DNA from: Selenomonas sp. | GTDB taxonomy: Bacteria; Bacillota_C; Negativicutes; Selenomonadales; Selenomonadaceae | Direction of reading: 5' to 3' | NCBI RefSeq assembly: GCF_024693525.1 | Contig: NZ_JAILKR010000028.1 | Span: 1-64,000 of the forward strand | DNA: 64,000 nucleotides | Shown: positions 26,411-34,543 of the stretch, piece after piece | How the letters are laid out: each line of letters starts with the position of its first letter | Position numbering within the stretch: the stretch's first letter is position 1 | Notes under the pieces: generated by a model | What the model was told of the DNA's origin: nothing | Databases searched by the model: none | What the model saw: the letters and a program-made list of their open reading frames with translations, nothing else | Position numbers and translations under genes: made by a program

Positions 26411-27211
26411 ATGGCTATTATTCTTTTCCTGCTGCTGGGACTTTTTGTCGGCACCTTTGGCACACTGGTCGGAATCGGCGGCGGACTCATCTGTGTGCCG
26501 GTCTTTATCTTCTTTATGTCGGACGGGGGGATCTATCCCTACTTCCATACGGCAGCACAGATTACCGGCACTTCGCTGGTCGTAGTGCTCTCCAATGCCG
26601 TATCGGGCACTATTGCCTACATCCGCCAGAAACGCGTCTTTTTCCGCGCGGCGATTCCCTTCGCCCTGGCCACCCTGCCGGGGGCTTTTATCGGCTCCTA
26701 TATCGTAAATGAATTCAGCGCACCGCAACTGGATTTCTACTATGGCCTCTTCGTGCTCTGCATGGCCTGCATCATGTTCTGGAACACCATGCACAAACCG
26801 CCTACGGATGTCATGGATCTTCCCGCCGGCTTCCAATTCAATAAATGGATTGGCATCACCGCCAGCTTTGGCGTCGGCTTTGTCTCCAGCATCTTCGGCG
26901 TCGGCGGTGGCATCATCCATGTCCCCCTTATGATTTATCTGCTGAGCTTCCCCGTACATGTTGCCACGGCAACTTCACACTTTATTCTCGCCTGTTCATC
27001 CATCTTCGGTGTTGTTTCCCATTTCCTGCTGGACCACATCATTTGGCTGCCAGCCCTCTGCATTTCAGTTGGCGCTGCCATCGGAGCACAGATTGGTGCT
27101 AGGATTTCAAAAAAAACAAAGTCCAAGGTTATCCTTGGACTCCTGTCGCTGGCTATGTTTGCTTTAGGCATTCGGTTAATTTTAATGGGTGGACACATAT
27201 CTCTTGGATAA
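26411..27211 (+). CDS. TauE/SafE family membrane exporter
   Basis: A 266-aa membrane protein with about eight helices. The two internal-repeat motifs of the family are present: LVGIGGGLICVPVF in the N-terminal half and IFGVGGGIIHVPLMIYL in the C-terminal half, each followed by a helix starting ATA/AAQITGTS or ATATSHFILA. Members export sulfite, sulfoacetate or related small anions; the substrate cannot be read from sequence. The start follows GAAAGGATTATC. Its last 59 bp overlap the convergent methyltransferase gene, and they contain that gene's terminator. Confidence 0.87.
   Translation: MAIILFLLLGLFVGTFGTLVGIGGGLICVPVFIFFMSDGGIYPYFHTAAQITGTSLVVVLSNAVSGTIAYIRQKRVFFRAAIPFALATLPGAFIGSYIVNEFSAPQLDFYYGLFVLCMACIMFWNTMHKPPTDVMDLPAGFQFNKWIGITASFGVGFVSSIFGVGGGIIHVPLMIYLLSFPVHVATATSHFILACSSIFGVVSHFLLDHIIWLPALCISVGAAIGAQIGARISKKTKSKVILGLLSLAMFALGIRLILMGGHISLG
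27109..27141 (-). terminator. Minus-strand terminator embedded in the TauE-like coding sequence
   Basis: On the minus strand, AGTCCAAGG and CCTTGGACT pair perfectly (9 bp) around ATAA, followed by TTGTTTTTTTT. It lies 12 bp past the methyltransferase stop but inside the last 35 codons of the plus-strand exporter gene. Confidence 0.85.
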
Positions 27212-27968
27212 AGTCTGCTAAATAATCATCAAAAATCATGTTGGCCTCGCAGAATTGTTTCAATTCGGCGAGGTTTTTTTCGCGCTCCACATCGTATTCA
27301 ATGCGATGGATAATCCGCGCCAGCTTCTTTCGCGTCTCCTTATTGTAAAGGCTCTTGAGGTTGGCCACCGTGGCAGTACTGCGCTTGGCCTCTACCAGCC
27401 AGCAGCTCGTGCTGAGGTCATGGCTGAAATTATCAAAGCCTTGGGCTTCCCAGACATCTCCAGCCGAAAAATCATCGTCCTGCTGTCCCGGCAAGAAATC
27501 GATTTCCTTGTACAGAGTATCATCGAGAAGACGAACTACTTCACTTTTCGCATAGAGATGCTGTTCCCGCACGGGGAAAATCCCCTCGCGAAGCTGCGAC
27601 AATACGCCGTGATAGCGGATGTTCCCATAGGAAGTATAAAGCGTCCCCACATCAGTCAGCTTCCGGCTGATGTCCATCATGCTCTCATAGGGCTGAAACG
27701 CCTCCTCCAAACAGGATTCGGCAATGACATAGTCAAAGGATTCCTCGGCAAAGGGCAGTGCCTCCTGACGATAATCCAGAATATGCCAAGTTATCCCCAA
27801 CTCCCGAAACTCATCTAGTGCCGCTATTTCTGCAAAACGCGTGACCGCAGTAATCGCCGCCTGGGGATAAGCCTCCCGCAGGGGCTTTAGATACGGGGAG
27901 CTCTCAACCACCAACCAGCGGCCAGCCTCCGGGCCGCCAACGATAAAATCCATCAGGGTATGTCGCAA
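27153..27968 (-). CDS. Class I SAM-dependent methyltransferase-like protein
   Basis: A ~271-aa cytoplasmic protein with a Rossmann-type methyltransferase core: GRWLVVESSPYLKPLREAYP (motif I region, atypical, lacking a G-x-G-x-G), ITAVTRFAEIAAL (motif II), then ALPFAEESFDYVIAESCLEE, the post-II acidic segment with D-Y-V. A C-terminal helical region follows. The substrate is unknown; it follows the SPINDLY-type glycosyltransferase by 25 bp, so protein or glycan modification is possible. The best start is TTG 27968, 7 nt after GGGAG; ATG 27953 has no clear ribosome site. The 3' end overlaps the convergent exporter gene by 59 bp. Confidence 0.6.
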   Translation of the reverse strand: MRHTLMDFIVGGPEAGRWLVVESSPYLKPLREAYPQAAITAVTRFAEIAALDEFRELGITWHILDYRQEALPFAEESFDYVIAESCLEEAFQPYESMMDISRKLTDVGTLYTSYGNIRYHGVLSQLREGIFPVREQHLYAKSEVVRLLDDTLYKEIDFLPGQQDDDFSAGDVWEAQGFDNFSHDLSTSCWLVEAKRSTATVANLKSLYNKETRKKLARIIHRIEYDVEREKNLAELKQFCEANMIFDDYLADFIQEICVHPLKLTECLKQT

Positions 27969-27993
27969 AATCCCTCTCCCTTTCAAAATTCCC

Positions 27994-29436
27994 TTATCTG
28001 AGGCAGTTTTTTACCGCCTGCTCAAAATTCCCTACATAGGCCAAAGCATCCATCAAGGCTGAATGCTCCAATTCTTCCCGCAGCGTCAGCTGCGTCCTTG
28101 CCAGCCCCTCCTTATCTACAACCAGCTGCAAAGCCAGTTTGATATACGAATCTGCGCTTTCGGCCAGCCATTCCGAAAAGCCGGCAGCTCTTAGGATACT
28201 GCTGCTAAGGCGTGCGCTGTGATGGTCGCCCTCCATGGCAATTACCGGCACCCCCATATAAAGGGCCGTCGCCGTTGCCGCCCCGCCGGGATAGGGGAAG
28301 GTATCCAGCATAATATCGATTTGCTGGTATTGTTCCAAATACGCATCACTTCCCAGGCGCACTTCCACCCGCTCCATGGGCAGCCCCGCATTTTCCAGCC
28401 GCTTTTGCATGACCGCCCGCCGCTCAAAAAGCCGCGTCGTATCCTGCACCACCAACCGGCTGTCCGGCAGATTGTTCAGGATTTCCCGCCAGCAATCCAT
28501 GACTGGCCGCGATATCTTCATGAAATTCTGGAAGCTGCCAAAGGTGATGCCATTACCCCCTCGCGGTTTTCGCCTCAACCGCCCCATTGCCACTGATGGC
28601 TGGAAACAAAAACCATGGGGAAGCCGCAGCAGCTGTTCCTTGAATCGCGTTTCTGCCTGCCCCCCTACAGGGTCCATATCGCCATCCGTCAAAAAATAAT
28701 CCATAGCCGCTAGGCCCGTGGTATCAAACCAGCCAATGCCGCAAAGCTGTACCGGTGCCGGACGCTGGGCCATTACCATCAAGGTCATGCCCCCATCGGC
28801 ATGACCGCTCAAATCCATCAACACGTCAATTTCATCCCAGCGAATGGTCTTTGCCATCTGCTCAAGATTTTGACCGGTCAAACAACGATAGGTCAGCCCC
28901 GATGCCTGCAGGTGACGGGTGAAGTTGTCTTCATCGTTTTCCAAAGCGTAGGCATACACTTCAAAGGAGCGCACATCAAGCCTCGTCAGCAAGCATTCAT
29001 AAAACCTGGCCGAAGAGGATTCACGAAAATCCTGGGCCAGAAAACCAATTCGAATGCGGTCATGCTGATACTTAGGGCAAGTTGGCAGTTCCACGGTGTC
29101 CCGATACAGGCCTTGGTATACCACATGCTGCTGATATAAATCCTCCGGCGCAAGTCCCGGCAGGTAGTGAAGGGCAAATAGGTAGTTAGAAAAATGTTCC
29201 CGCTGGCTCCGCAGAAAGCGATCCGACTGGGCCGCATTGCTATAAGCAGCAGCCGCCCCCTCAGCATCAGCTAAATCATGAAACATCGCTCCGTAAAGTT
29301 CGTGAACCCGCCACATTTCCTCAGTGGGAACTTCCCCCGCGCCCCGCAGCTCATCTAGAACCTTTCTGGCCGCAGTGGTTTTTCCCTGTGCCAACAGCGA
29401 ACAAATCCTATCCAGTTTTGCTTGCCAATCCACCAT
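27994..29436 (-). CDS. SPINDLY/OGT-type glycosyltransferase (GT41-like)
   Basis: A 480-aa cytoplasmic glycosyltransferase related to O-GlcNAc transferase and SPINDLY, which attach a sugar from a nucleotide donor to Ser/Thr of proteins. The N-terminal ~100 residues carry about two TPR-like helix pairs; the catalytic part follows (RIRIGFLAQDFRESS, VLMDLSGHADGGMTL, PVQLCGIGWFDTTGL, TFGSFQNFMKISRPVM, DIMLDTFPYPGGAATATALY, GVPVIAMEGDHHSARLSSSI). ATG 29436 is preceded by GAGG. In related anaerobes such enzymes modify flagellin or adhesins; this genome encodes both within 20 kb, but the target is an inference. Confidence 0.88.
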   Translation of the reverse strand: MVDWQAKLDRICSLLAQGKTTAARKVLDELRGAGEVPTEEMWRVHELYGAMFHDLADAEGAAAAYSNAAQSDRFLRSQREHFSNYLFALHYLPGLAPEDLYQQHVVYQGLYRDTVELPTCPKYQHDRIRIGFLAQDFRESSSARFYECLLTRLDVRSFEVYAYALENDEDNFTRHLQASGLTYRCLTGQNLEQMAKTIRWDEIDVLMDLSGHADGGMTLMVMAQRPAPVQLCGIGWFDTTGLAAMDYFLTDGDMDPVGGQAETRFKEQLLRLPHGFCFQPSVAMGRLRRKPRGGNGITFGSFQNFMKISRPVMDCWREILNNLPDSRLVVQDTTRLFERRAVMQKRLENAGLPMERVEVRLGSDAYLEQYQQIDIMLDTFPYPGGAATATALYMGVPVIAMEGDHHSARLSSSILRAAGFSEWLAESADSYIKLALQLVVDKEGLARTQLTLREELEHSALMDALAYVGNFEQAVKNCLR

Positions 29437-29438
29437 CT

Positions 29439-30377
29439 TCAACCTCGAAATTCAAAATAGGCCACTTCCGGCGGGCAGCCAATCCGGCAGGGGAACCAGC
29501 TGCCATTACCAACGTGGACATAACCATAACTATCTCCCAGCCGCACCATACCGCGGGTGTATTTAAACACCGGAAAAAGCGGCAGCCCAAAGATGCCAAA
29601 CTGACCGCCATGGGTATGACCAGTCAATGTAAGAGGTATCCCTGCCGCGGCAGCGTTATCGATAAACTCGGGATGATGCGCTAATACTATTGTACTTTTT
29701 CGTTCTTTTTCAGGAATATCCTCTATGGTTTTGGCAAAGTATTCCTCCTTGAGCTGGCGGAACTTCTCCGTTTCCCGGATCATGGGATGGTCTGTCCCCG
29801 CTACCCAGAAGGATTTTCCCGGTACCTGCTCGGCATGATTATAGAGGGCATGAACCCTTGTGGCGGACAGAAACCGCTTTATTTCGGTTATGCCGCGGAA
29901 ATGTTCATGATTTCCCAGGCAGTACCAAATGCCATTTGGGAATCTATCCACATATTCATCCAGCAGCTGTGCCGCCGCAAGATTCTGGCTTTCATCATCG
30001 AAAAGATCCCCGGTGATTGCCAGCATATCTGGCCCATCGGCAGCAATCCGCTCCAATAGCCGGCGCAGATCTGCCACCGAAAAGAATTTTCCCAAATGCA
30101 CATCGCTGATTTGCGCCAGGCGGTATCCTTCGGGGAAAGCCCCGGCTGGCACCGAAATCCCATAGCGATGGTCCACCGTATGACTGCGCTCATAACCATA
30201 GCCATACCCGATTGCCGCAGCCAGTCCCACGGGATAGAGAGCCGCCTTCTTCAAGAACCGGCGCCTCCCCGCATCCTCAGGAACCTTCAGGCTAAGCCGC
30301 CAAATCACGACAGCAGGGATTACGATAAACACCAATAACAAGAAACTGATTACAATTGGCCAAAAATAATGTATCAT
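29439..30377 (-). CDS. Membrane-anchored metallophosphoesterase (YkuE-like)
   Basis: A 312-aa calcineurin-like phosphoesterase with the full metal-binding set: DVHLGKF, GDLFDDE, GNHEH, and GHTHGGQFG near the C-terminus. The N-terminus has a membrane helix (residues ~5-27) followed by GRRRFLKKAAL, a twin-arginine-like motif and a second hydrophobic stretch, so the catalytic domain is probably exported. YkuE-type enzymes act on UDP-sugars, lipid head groups or nucleotides; the substrate here is unknown. It is first in an operon with the glycosyltransferase (start 2 bp after this stop) and methyltransferase. Confidence 0.86.
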   Translation of the reverse strand: MIHYFWPIVISFLLLVFIVIPAVVIWRLSLKVPEDAGRRRFLKKAALYPVGLAAAIGYGYGYERSHTVDHRYGISVPAGAFPEGYRLAQISDVHLGKFFSVADLRRLLERIAADGPDMLAITGDLFDDESQNLAAAQLLDEYVDRFPNGIWYCLGNHEHFRGITEIKRFLSATRVHALYNHAEQVPGKSFWVAGTDHPMIRETEKFRQLKEEYFAKTIEDIPEKERKSTIVLAHHPEFIDNAAAAGIPLTLTGHTHGGQFGIFGLPLFPVFKYTRGMVRLGDSYGYVHVGNGSWFPCRIGCPPEVAYFEFRG

Positions 30378-30399
30378 ATAAGTCTCCCGGAAAAATGCA

Positions 30400-30427
30400 A
30401 AAAAAGAGAACCGGCAGGGCCGATTCC
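30400..30427 (-). terminator. Terminator after the small gene at 30,467-30,706
   Basis: On the minus strand, GAATCGGC and GCCGGTTC form an 8-bp stem with one G-T pair around CCT, then TCTTTTTTTG. It isolates the small gene from the metallophosphoesterase operon. Confidence 0.75.
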
Positions 30428-30466
30428 AACATTCACAAAAATAACAGCATTACATTACCAGCATAT

Positions 30467-30706
30467 TCATGCCAGTCCACGAAGGTGAGCATTTTCCGCC
30501 TGCCGTTCCCGGTAATACCAGCGGATTGAGTTGCCAATAGCGCAGCGCACTGCATCAAGTTCTCCTGCCAGCGCCAGCTTGCGAAGCCGATTGACGTCAA
30601 AGCCATTGACAGACAAGTAACTTGCAGAAAGGAAACCTCCTCGTTTCAAGATTTTGCGATAACTCGCACTGTCACGACGGTCCATTTCAATGTTCTTGAT
30701 AGCCAT
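30467..30706 (-). CDS. Small hypothetical protein (79 aa)
   Basis: Not recognised. A short basic protein (MAIKNIEMDRRDSASYRKIL...) with a helix-rich C-terminal half (LRKLALAGELDAVRCAIGNS then IRWYYRERQAENAHL), no membrane segment and one Cys. The start at 30706 is set by GGGGGGATTATTT just upstream; a longer frame would begin inside the leader. It has its own promoter and terminator, so it is probably a real single-gene transcript. Confidence 0.55.
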   Translation of the reverse strand: MAIKNIEMDRRDSASYRKILKRGGFLSASYLSVNGFDVNRLRKLALAGELDAVRCAIGNSIRWYYRERQAENAHLRGLA

Positions 30707-30767
30707 AAATAATCCCCCCATAGTATTATGTATGAGTCTATTTACATGCTCCCTTAATGGCAACTAC

Positions 30768-30796
30768 ATTATAGCATAAATTTGTAACATTGTACA
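30768..30796 (-). promoter_or_regulatory. Candidate promoter of the 79-aa gene
   Basis: On the minus strand, TGTACA (30796-30791), a 17-nt spacer and TATAAT (30773-30768). The -10 is perfect, the -35 weak. It implies a leader of about 60 nt. Confidence 0.5.
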
Positions 30797-30878
30797 CTAT
30801 ATCTTGTGGATGTCATTTATTTTGACCCATTATGTCAAATTTTCACTTCTTTATTCTTCTTGTTTTTTTATCCAAACA

Positions 30879-30908
30879 CTGTCAATCTATAATATTTTAT
30901 TATATAAT
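30879..30908 (+). promoter_or_regulatory. Candidate promoter of the hydrogenase operon
   Basis: CTGTCA (30879-30884), an 18-nt A/T-rich spacer and TATAAT (30903-30908), 41 bp upstream of the first ATG. The whole 30,830-30,945 stretch is very A/T-rich, so other -10 candidates exist. Confidence 0.35.
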
Positions 30909-30949
30909 AATATTGTTATATATGTATTAAAAATATAGGAGGCTTATCT

Positions 30950-31456
30950 ATGCTCACTGCACAAACGAAAGAATATCCGCTGCCTGCTGAGCTTCAGGCA
31001 AAGATAGACCTTGTCCTCGAATCCCACGATAACGACCCGACCCAGATTGTCGGCATCCTGCTCGAAGTGCAGGAGCTCCATGAGCGTCACTACATTTCCG
31101 AGCCCGTTGCCTATTATCTGGCCGACCGCCTTTCACTGCCGGTCACCAATATATTTGACTGCCTTAACTTCTATAGCGAACTCTCCTCCAAGCCACGGGC
31201 AAAATACCCCATTCAGGTCTGCAGTTCTCCGGCCTGCCGCGTAAACGTCATCGACACGAAGCGCCTGTTAGAAACCCTCCAGCGCCTGCTGGATATCAAG
31301 ATTGGCGAAACCACCTACGACGGGCGCTTTACCCTCGAGACCACCACCTGCTATGGTGCCTGCGACCGGGCGCCATCGGTGCGCATCAATGGTCAAATTT
31401 ACGACCATCTGGACACCCAGGAAAAGATTGAAGCTCTGCTTCGTTCCCTGACGTAA
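30950..31456 (+). CDS. hydC: [2Fe-2S] subunit of NADH-linked [FeFe]-hydrogenase (HydC/NuoE-like)
   Basis: A 168-aa thioredoxin-fold iron-sulfur protein, homologous to complex I NuoE. The four cluster ligands are Cys91, Cys96, Cys134 and Cys138 in CSSPACRVN and CYGACDRAPSV. The N-terminal helical domain (QIVGILLEVQELHERHYIS, LSLPVTNIFDCLNFYSEL) is typical. It should pass electrons between the flavin subunit and HydA. It opens a three-gene operon; the start follows AGGAGG. The stop is 17 bp before the next ATG. Confidence 0.92.
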   Translation: MLTAQTKEYPLPAELQAKIDLVLESHDNDPTQIVGILLEVQELHERHYISEPVAYYLADRLSLPVTNIFDCLNFYSELSSKPRAKYPIQVCSSPACRVNVIDTKRLLETLQRLLDIKIGETTYDGRFTLETTTCYGACDRAPSVRINGQIYDHLDTQEKIEALLRSLT

Positions 31457-31473
31457 GCTGAGGAGGAAATGTT

Positions 31474-32727
31474 ATGAGCAACCAAGTTAAGTTCCTGACC
31501 AAGAATTTTGGGCAGTACGATACATCATCCATCGGGTCTTATATGGATATCGGCGGCTTCGAGGCCCTACGCAAGGCTGTGACCATGGACCCCGAAAAAA
31601 TCTGCGACATGATTACCGAAGTCAAGGTACGCGGACGCGGCGGCGCTGAATATCCACTGGGCCGCAAATGGTCCCAGGCCCGCGCTGTTATTGGCGAAAA
31701 TAAAGTCGTCGTCTGCAACGCTGACGAAGGGGAAACCACCACCTTCAAAGACCGGGAACTCATCCAAAAGGACCCCTTCAACCTCATCGAGGCCTTGATT
31801 ATCGCTGGTTATGTCTGCGGCGCCACCGATGGCTATATCTACATGCGCGCCGAATACGCCTGCCTCCGCCCGCTGCTGCTCAATGCTATCCGCCAGGCCA
31901 AAAACTACGGCTTTCTGGGGGAAAACATCCTCGGCAAGGGCTTTAATTTCAACTTGCACCTCTACTCAGGCGGCGGCGCCTATGTCTGCGGCGAAGGCAC
32001 GGCACTAATCCGTTCCATCGAAGGCAAAGCCGGACGCCCGCGCATGAAACCGCCATTCATTAAAGTAAGCGGTCTCTTTGCCCGTCCCACCTGTCTCAAC
32101 AACGTCGAAAGCCTGTCCATCGTACCGCATCTGCTCACCGACAAGGATAAGGTCTATGCCTCCTGCGGTTCCGGTGAATCCATCGGCACCAAAATGATTT
32201 CCATCGCTGGCAACGTTAACAATCCCGGCGTCTTTGAAATCCCATTCGGCACTACCGTCCGGGAAATCATCTACAATCTGGCCGGCGGCATCCAGCATGA
32301 CCGCGAAATCCAGCTCATTCAGTTCGGCGGTGCTTCGGGTAAGATTGCCGACGCCTCCATTCTCGATACGCCCTATACCTATGACGACCTGCGCAACGCC
32401 GGAGTCATGGTGGGTTCCGGCGGCATTCTGGTCATCGACGAGCGCACCAGCGTCATTGACTTTCTGCGCATGAATCAGGAATTTTTCTCCGAGGAAAGCT
32501 GCGGTCAGTGCACCCCCTGCCGTGAGGGCAATCTCCACATCAAGATTATCCTCGACAAGATTGCCTGCCACACCGCCACCCAGGAAGACATCCGTATCAT
32601 GGCCACCATTGCTCGGGTTATGAGCATGTCCTCCCTTTGCGGCCTTGGCGAGACGGCTCAGAACACCCTGCAGTCCGCCATGCTGACTTTCCCAGAGGTA
32701 TTTGAAGTCGGAGGTACTGAATCATGA
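31474..32727 (+). CDS. hydB: Flavin/NADH subunit of [FeFe]-hydrogenase (HydB/NuoF-like), short form
   Basis: A 417-aa NuoF-type subunit carrying FMN, the NADH site and one [4Fe-4S] cluster (Cys343, 346, 349 in ESCGQCTPCREG, and Cys389). It lacks both the N-terminal [2Fe-2S] domain and the C-terminal 2x[4Fe-4S] domain of classical bifurcating HydB (~600 aa). The flavin/NADH loops deviate from the usual NuoF pattern: GRGGAE (Glu59 for the usual Gly), GETTTFKDR (usual GEPGTFKDR) and CGEGTAL (Gly175 for the usual Glu). These were read from the DNA. The stop overlaps the HydA start (ATGA). Confidence 0.9.
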   Translation: MSNQVKFLTKNFGQYDTSSIGSYMDIGGFEALRKAVTMDPEKICDMITEVKVRGRGGAEYPLGRKWSQARAVIGENKVVVCNADEGETTTFKDRELIQKDPFNLIEALIIAGYVCGATDGYIYMRAEYACLRPLLLNAIRQAKNYGFLGENILGKGFNFNLHLYSGGGAYVCGEGTALIRSIEGKAGRPRMKPPFIKVSGLFARPTCLNNVESLSIVPHLLTDKDKVYASCGSGESIGTKMISIAGNVNNPGVFEIPFGTTVREIIYNLAGGIQHDREIQLIQFGGASGKIADASILDTPYTYDDLRNAGVMVGSGGILVIDERTSVIDFLRMNQEFFSEESCGQCTPCREGNLHIKIILDKIACHTATQEDIRIMATIARVMSMSSLCGLGETAQNTLQSAMLTFPEVFEVGGTES

Positions 32728-34487
32728 CCACAGCAAACGAAGTAAAAGATATCCCGATGGTTCACCTGACCATCAACAATATCCCCATCGAAGTGCCCAA
32801 GGGCACCAAAATCATGCAGGCTGCGCAAACTCTCGGCATCGACATTCCGCACCTCTGCTATCATGAGGACCAGCGAATCAAAGCCCACTGCCGTCTTTGC
32901 GCCGTGGAAGTCGTCGGCAAACGCCGCCTGCTGGCTGCCTGCTCCACCGAAGTCTGGGAGGGAATGGAAGTCCATACCGACACCCAGATTGTCCGGGATA
33001 CGCAGGTATCCATCCTGCAGCTCATGCTGGCCAACCACAACAAGGACTGCCTGAGCTGCCCGCGCAACCAGAACTGCGACCTGCAACGTCTCTGCAGCCG
33101 GTTCAACATCCAGCATTCGCCACTGCCCAGCGTGCTCAAAGACGAGCCCCGCATCGAAACCAACCCGTCCATTGTTCGCGACCCGTCAAAATGTATCCGC
33201 TGCGGCCGCTGCATCCGCGCCTGCAAGGATGTTCAGGGCATTGCCGCTCTGACCTATGCCGGACGCAGCAGCGACATCGTGGTCACTACGGCCTTCAACA
33301 AGCCGATGGAAGCCACCGACTGCATTCTCTGCGGCCAGTGCAGCCTCGTCTGCCCCACCGGTGCCATCGTGGAAAAAGACGATACGAATAAGGTGCTCGA
33401 TGCCCTGCAGGACCCGCAGAAACACGTTATCGTACAGGTTGCCCCCTCGGTCCGGGTAGCCCTAGGCGATGCCTTTGGCATGGAGCCCGGCGCCATCGTC
33501 ACCGGGCAGATGGTCACAGCCCTGAAACTATTGGGCTTTGACAAGGTATTCGACACCAATTTCGGCGCTGACCTCACCATTATGGAAGAGGGCGCCGAGT
33601 TCCTTCATCGCCTGCAAAATGGCGGCACCCTGCCGATGATGACCTCCTGCAGCCCAGGCTGGGTCAACTATATGGAGAAACATTTCCCCAACTGCATTGG
33701 ACATCTTTCTTCAGCCAAATCCCCTATGAGCATGTTCGGGGCCATTGCCAAAACCTATTATCCGGAAAACGCCGGCATTGATGTCAAGGACATCGTCACC
33801 GTCTCAGTCATGCCCTGCACCGCCAAGAAATTCGAAGCCGCCCGCCCCGAAATGGGCCGCAATGGCATCCCCGACGTGGATGTTGTCCTCACCACCCGTG
33901 AGCTCATCAAACTCATCAAATACGTCGGCCTTTCCTTCAAGAACCTGCCCGAAAGCGAATTCGACAATCCGCTGGGACTCGGAACCGGGGCTGGCGCAAT
34001 CTTTGGCGCCACTGGCGGCGTCATGGAAGCGGCCCTGCGCACCGTCTACGAAAAAGTCACCGGCGAAACCCTGGAGAAAATCGAATTCAGCGAAGTCCGT
34101 GGCTTTGAAGGCATCAAAGAGGCTGTTATCCATATCAAAGACCGGGAAGTCCGCGTCTGCGTAGCCCACACCCTCCAAAATGCCCGCCGCATCATGGAAC
34201 AGGTCAAAAAGGGCACCAGCCCCTACGATTTCATTGAAATCATGGCCTGCCCCGGCGGCTGCATCGGTGGCGGCGGCCAGCCCATTGGCACCACCAACGC
34301 CATTCGCAAAAAGCGCATAGCCGCCCTCTACGAAATCGACCGCGGCCTGCCACTGCGCAAATCCCACGAAAACCCAGAAATTCAGACCCTTTACCGTGAG
34401 TTCCTAGGAGAACCGCTGAGCCCGCGGGCCCATGAACTCCTGCATACCACTTACCATAAAGTGGCCAAGCCCTACGAATTTGACTGA
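32724..34487 (+). CDS. hydA: [FeFe]-hydrogenase catalytic subunit HydA
   Basis: A 587-aa soluble hydrogenase that reduces protons or oxidises H2. Modules in order: [2Fe-2S] ferredoxin domain (Cys45, 56, 59, 73), His-Cys3 cluster (His105, Cys109, 112, 118), two [4Fe-4S] clusters (Cys157/160/163/167 and Cys200/203/206/210), then the H-cluster domain with MTSCSPGWVNY (Cys309), VMPCTAKKFEA (Cys365) and MACPGGCIGGGGQP (Cys509, Cys513). All ligands are intact. With HydC and HydB it forms an NADH-linked trimer that would dispose of fermentation electrons as H2. The maturases HydE, HydF and HydG are not in this window. Confidence 0.96.
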   Translation: MTTANEVKDIPMVHLTINNIPIEVPKGTKIMQAAQTLGIDIPHLCYHEDQRIKAHCRLCAVEVVGKRRLLAACSTEVWEGMEVHTDTQIVRDTQVSILQLMLANHNKDCLSCPRNQNCDLQRLCSRFNIQHSPLPSVLKDEPRIETNPSIVRDPSKCIRCGRCIRACKDVQGIAALTYAGRSSDIVVTTAFNKPMEATDCILCGQCSLVCPTGAIVEKDDTNKVLDALQDPQKHVIVQVAPSVRVALGDAFGMEPGAIVTGQMVTALKLLGFDKVFDTNFGADLTIMEEGAEFLHRLQNGGTLPMMTSCSPGWVNYMEKHFPNCIGHLSSAKSPMSMFGAIAKTYYPENAGIDVKDIVTVSVMPCTAKKFEAARPEMGRNGIPDVDVVLTTRELIKLIKYVGLSFKNLPESEFDNPLGLGTGAGAIFGATGGVMEAALRTVYEKVTGETLEKIEFSEVRGFEGIKEAVIHIKDREVRVCVAHTLQNARRIMEQVKKGTSPYDFIEIMACPGGCIGGGGQPIGTTNAIRKKRIAALYEIDRGLPLRKSHENPEIQTLYREFLGEPLSPRAHELLHTTYHKVAKPYEFD

Positions 34488-34488
34488 T

Positions 34489-34538
34489 AAAAAGGCATCC
34501 CCGCCGACTCACTATTGAGTCAGCGGGGATGCCTTTTG
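34489..34538 (+). terminator. Terminator of the hydrogenase operon
   Basis: AAAAGGCATCCCCGC and GCGGGGATGCCTTTT form a very long stem (15 bp), continuing inward with TGACTCA-type pairing; the A and T flanks make it bidirectional. It separates hydA from the convergent lacI-like gene. Confidence 0.92.
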
Positions 34539-34543
34539 CTATT

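Noticed and set aside
30905..30940. Possible Rex operator (TTGTTA...) upstream of the hydrogenase operon
   Set aside because: Only one half-site resembles the Rex consensus in a very A/T-rich stretch, so the match is not better than chance.
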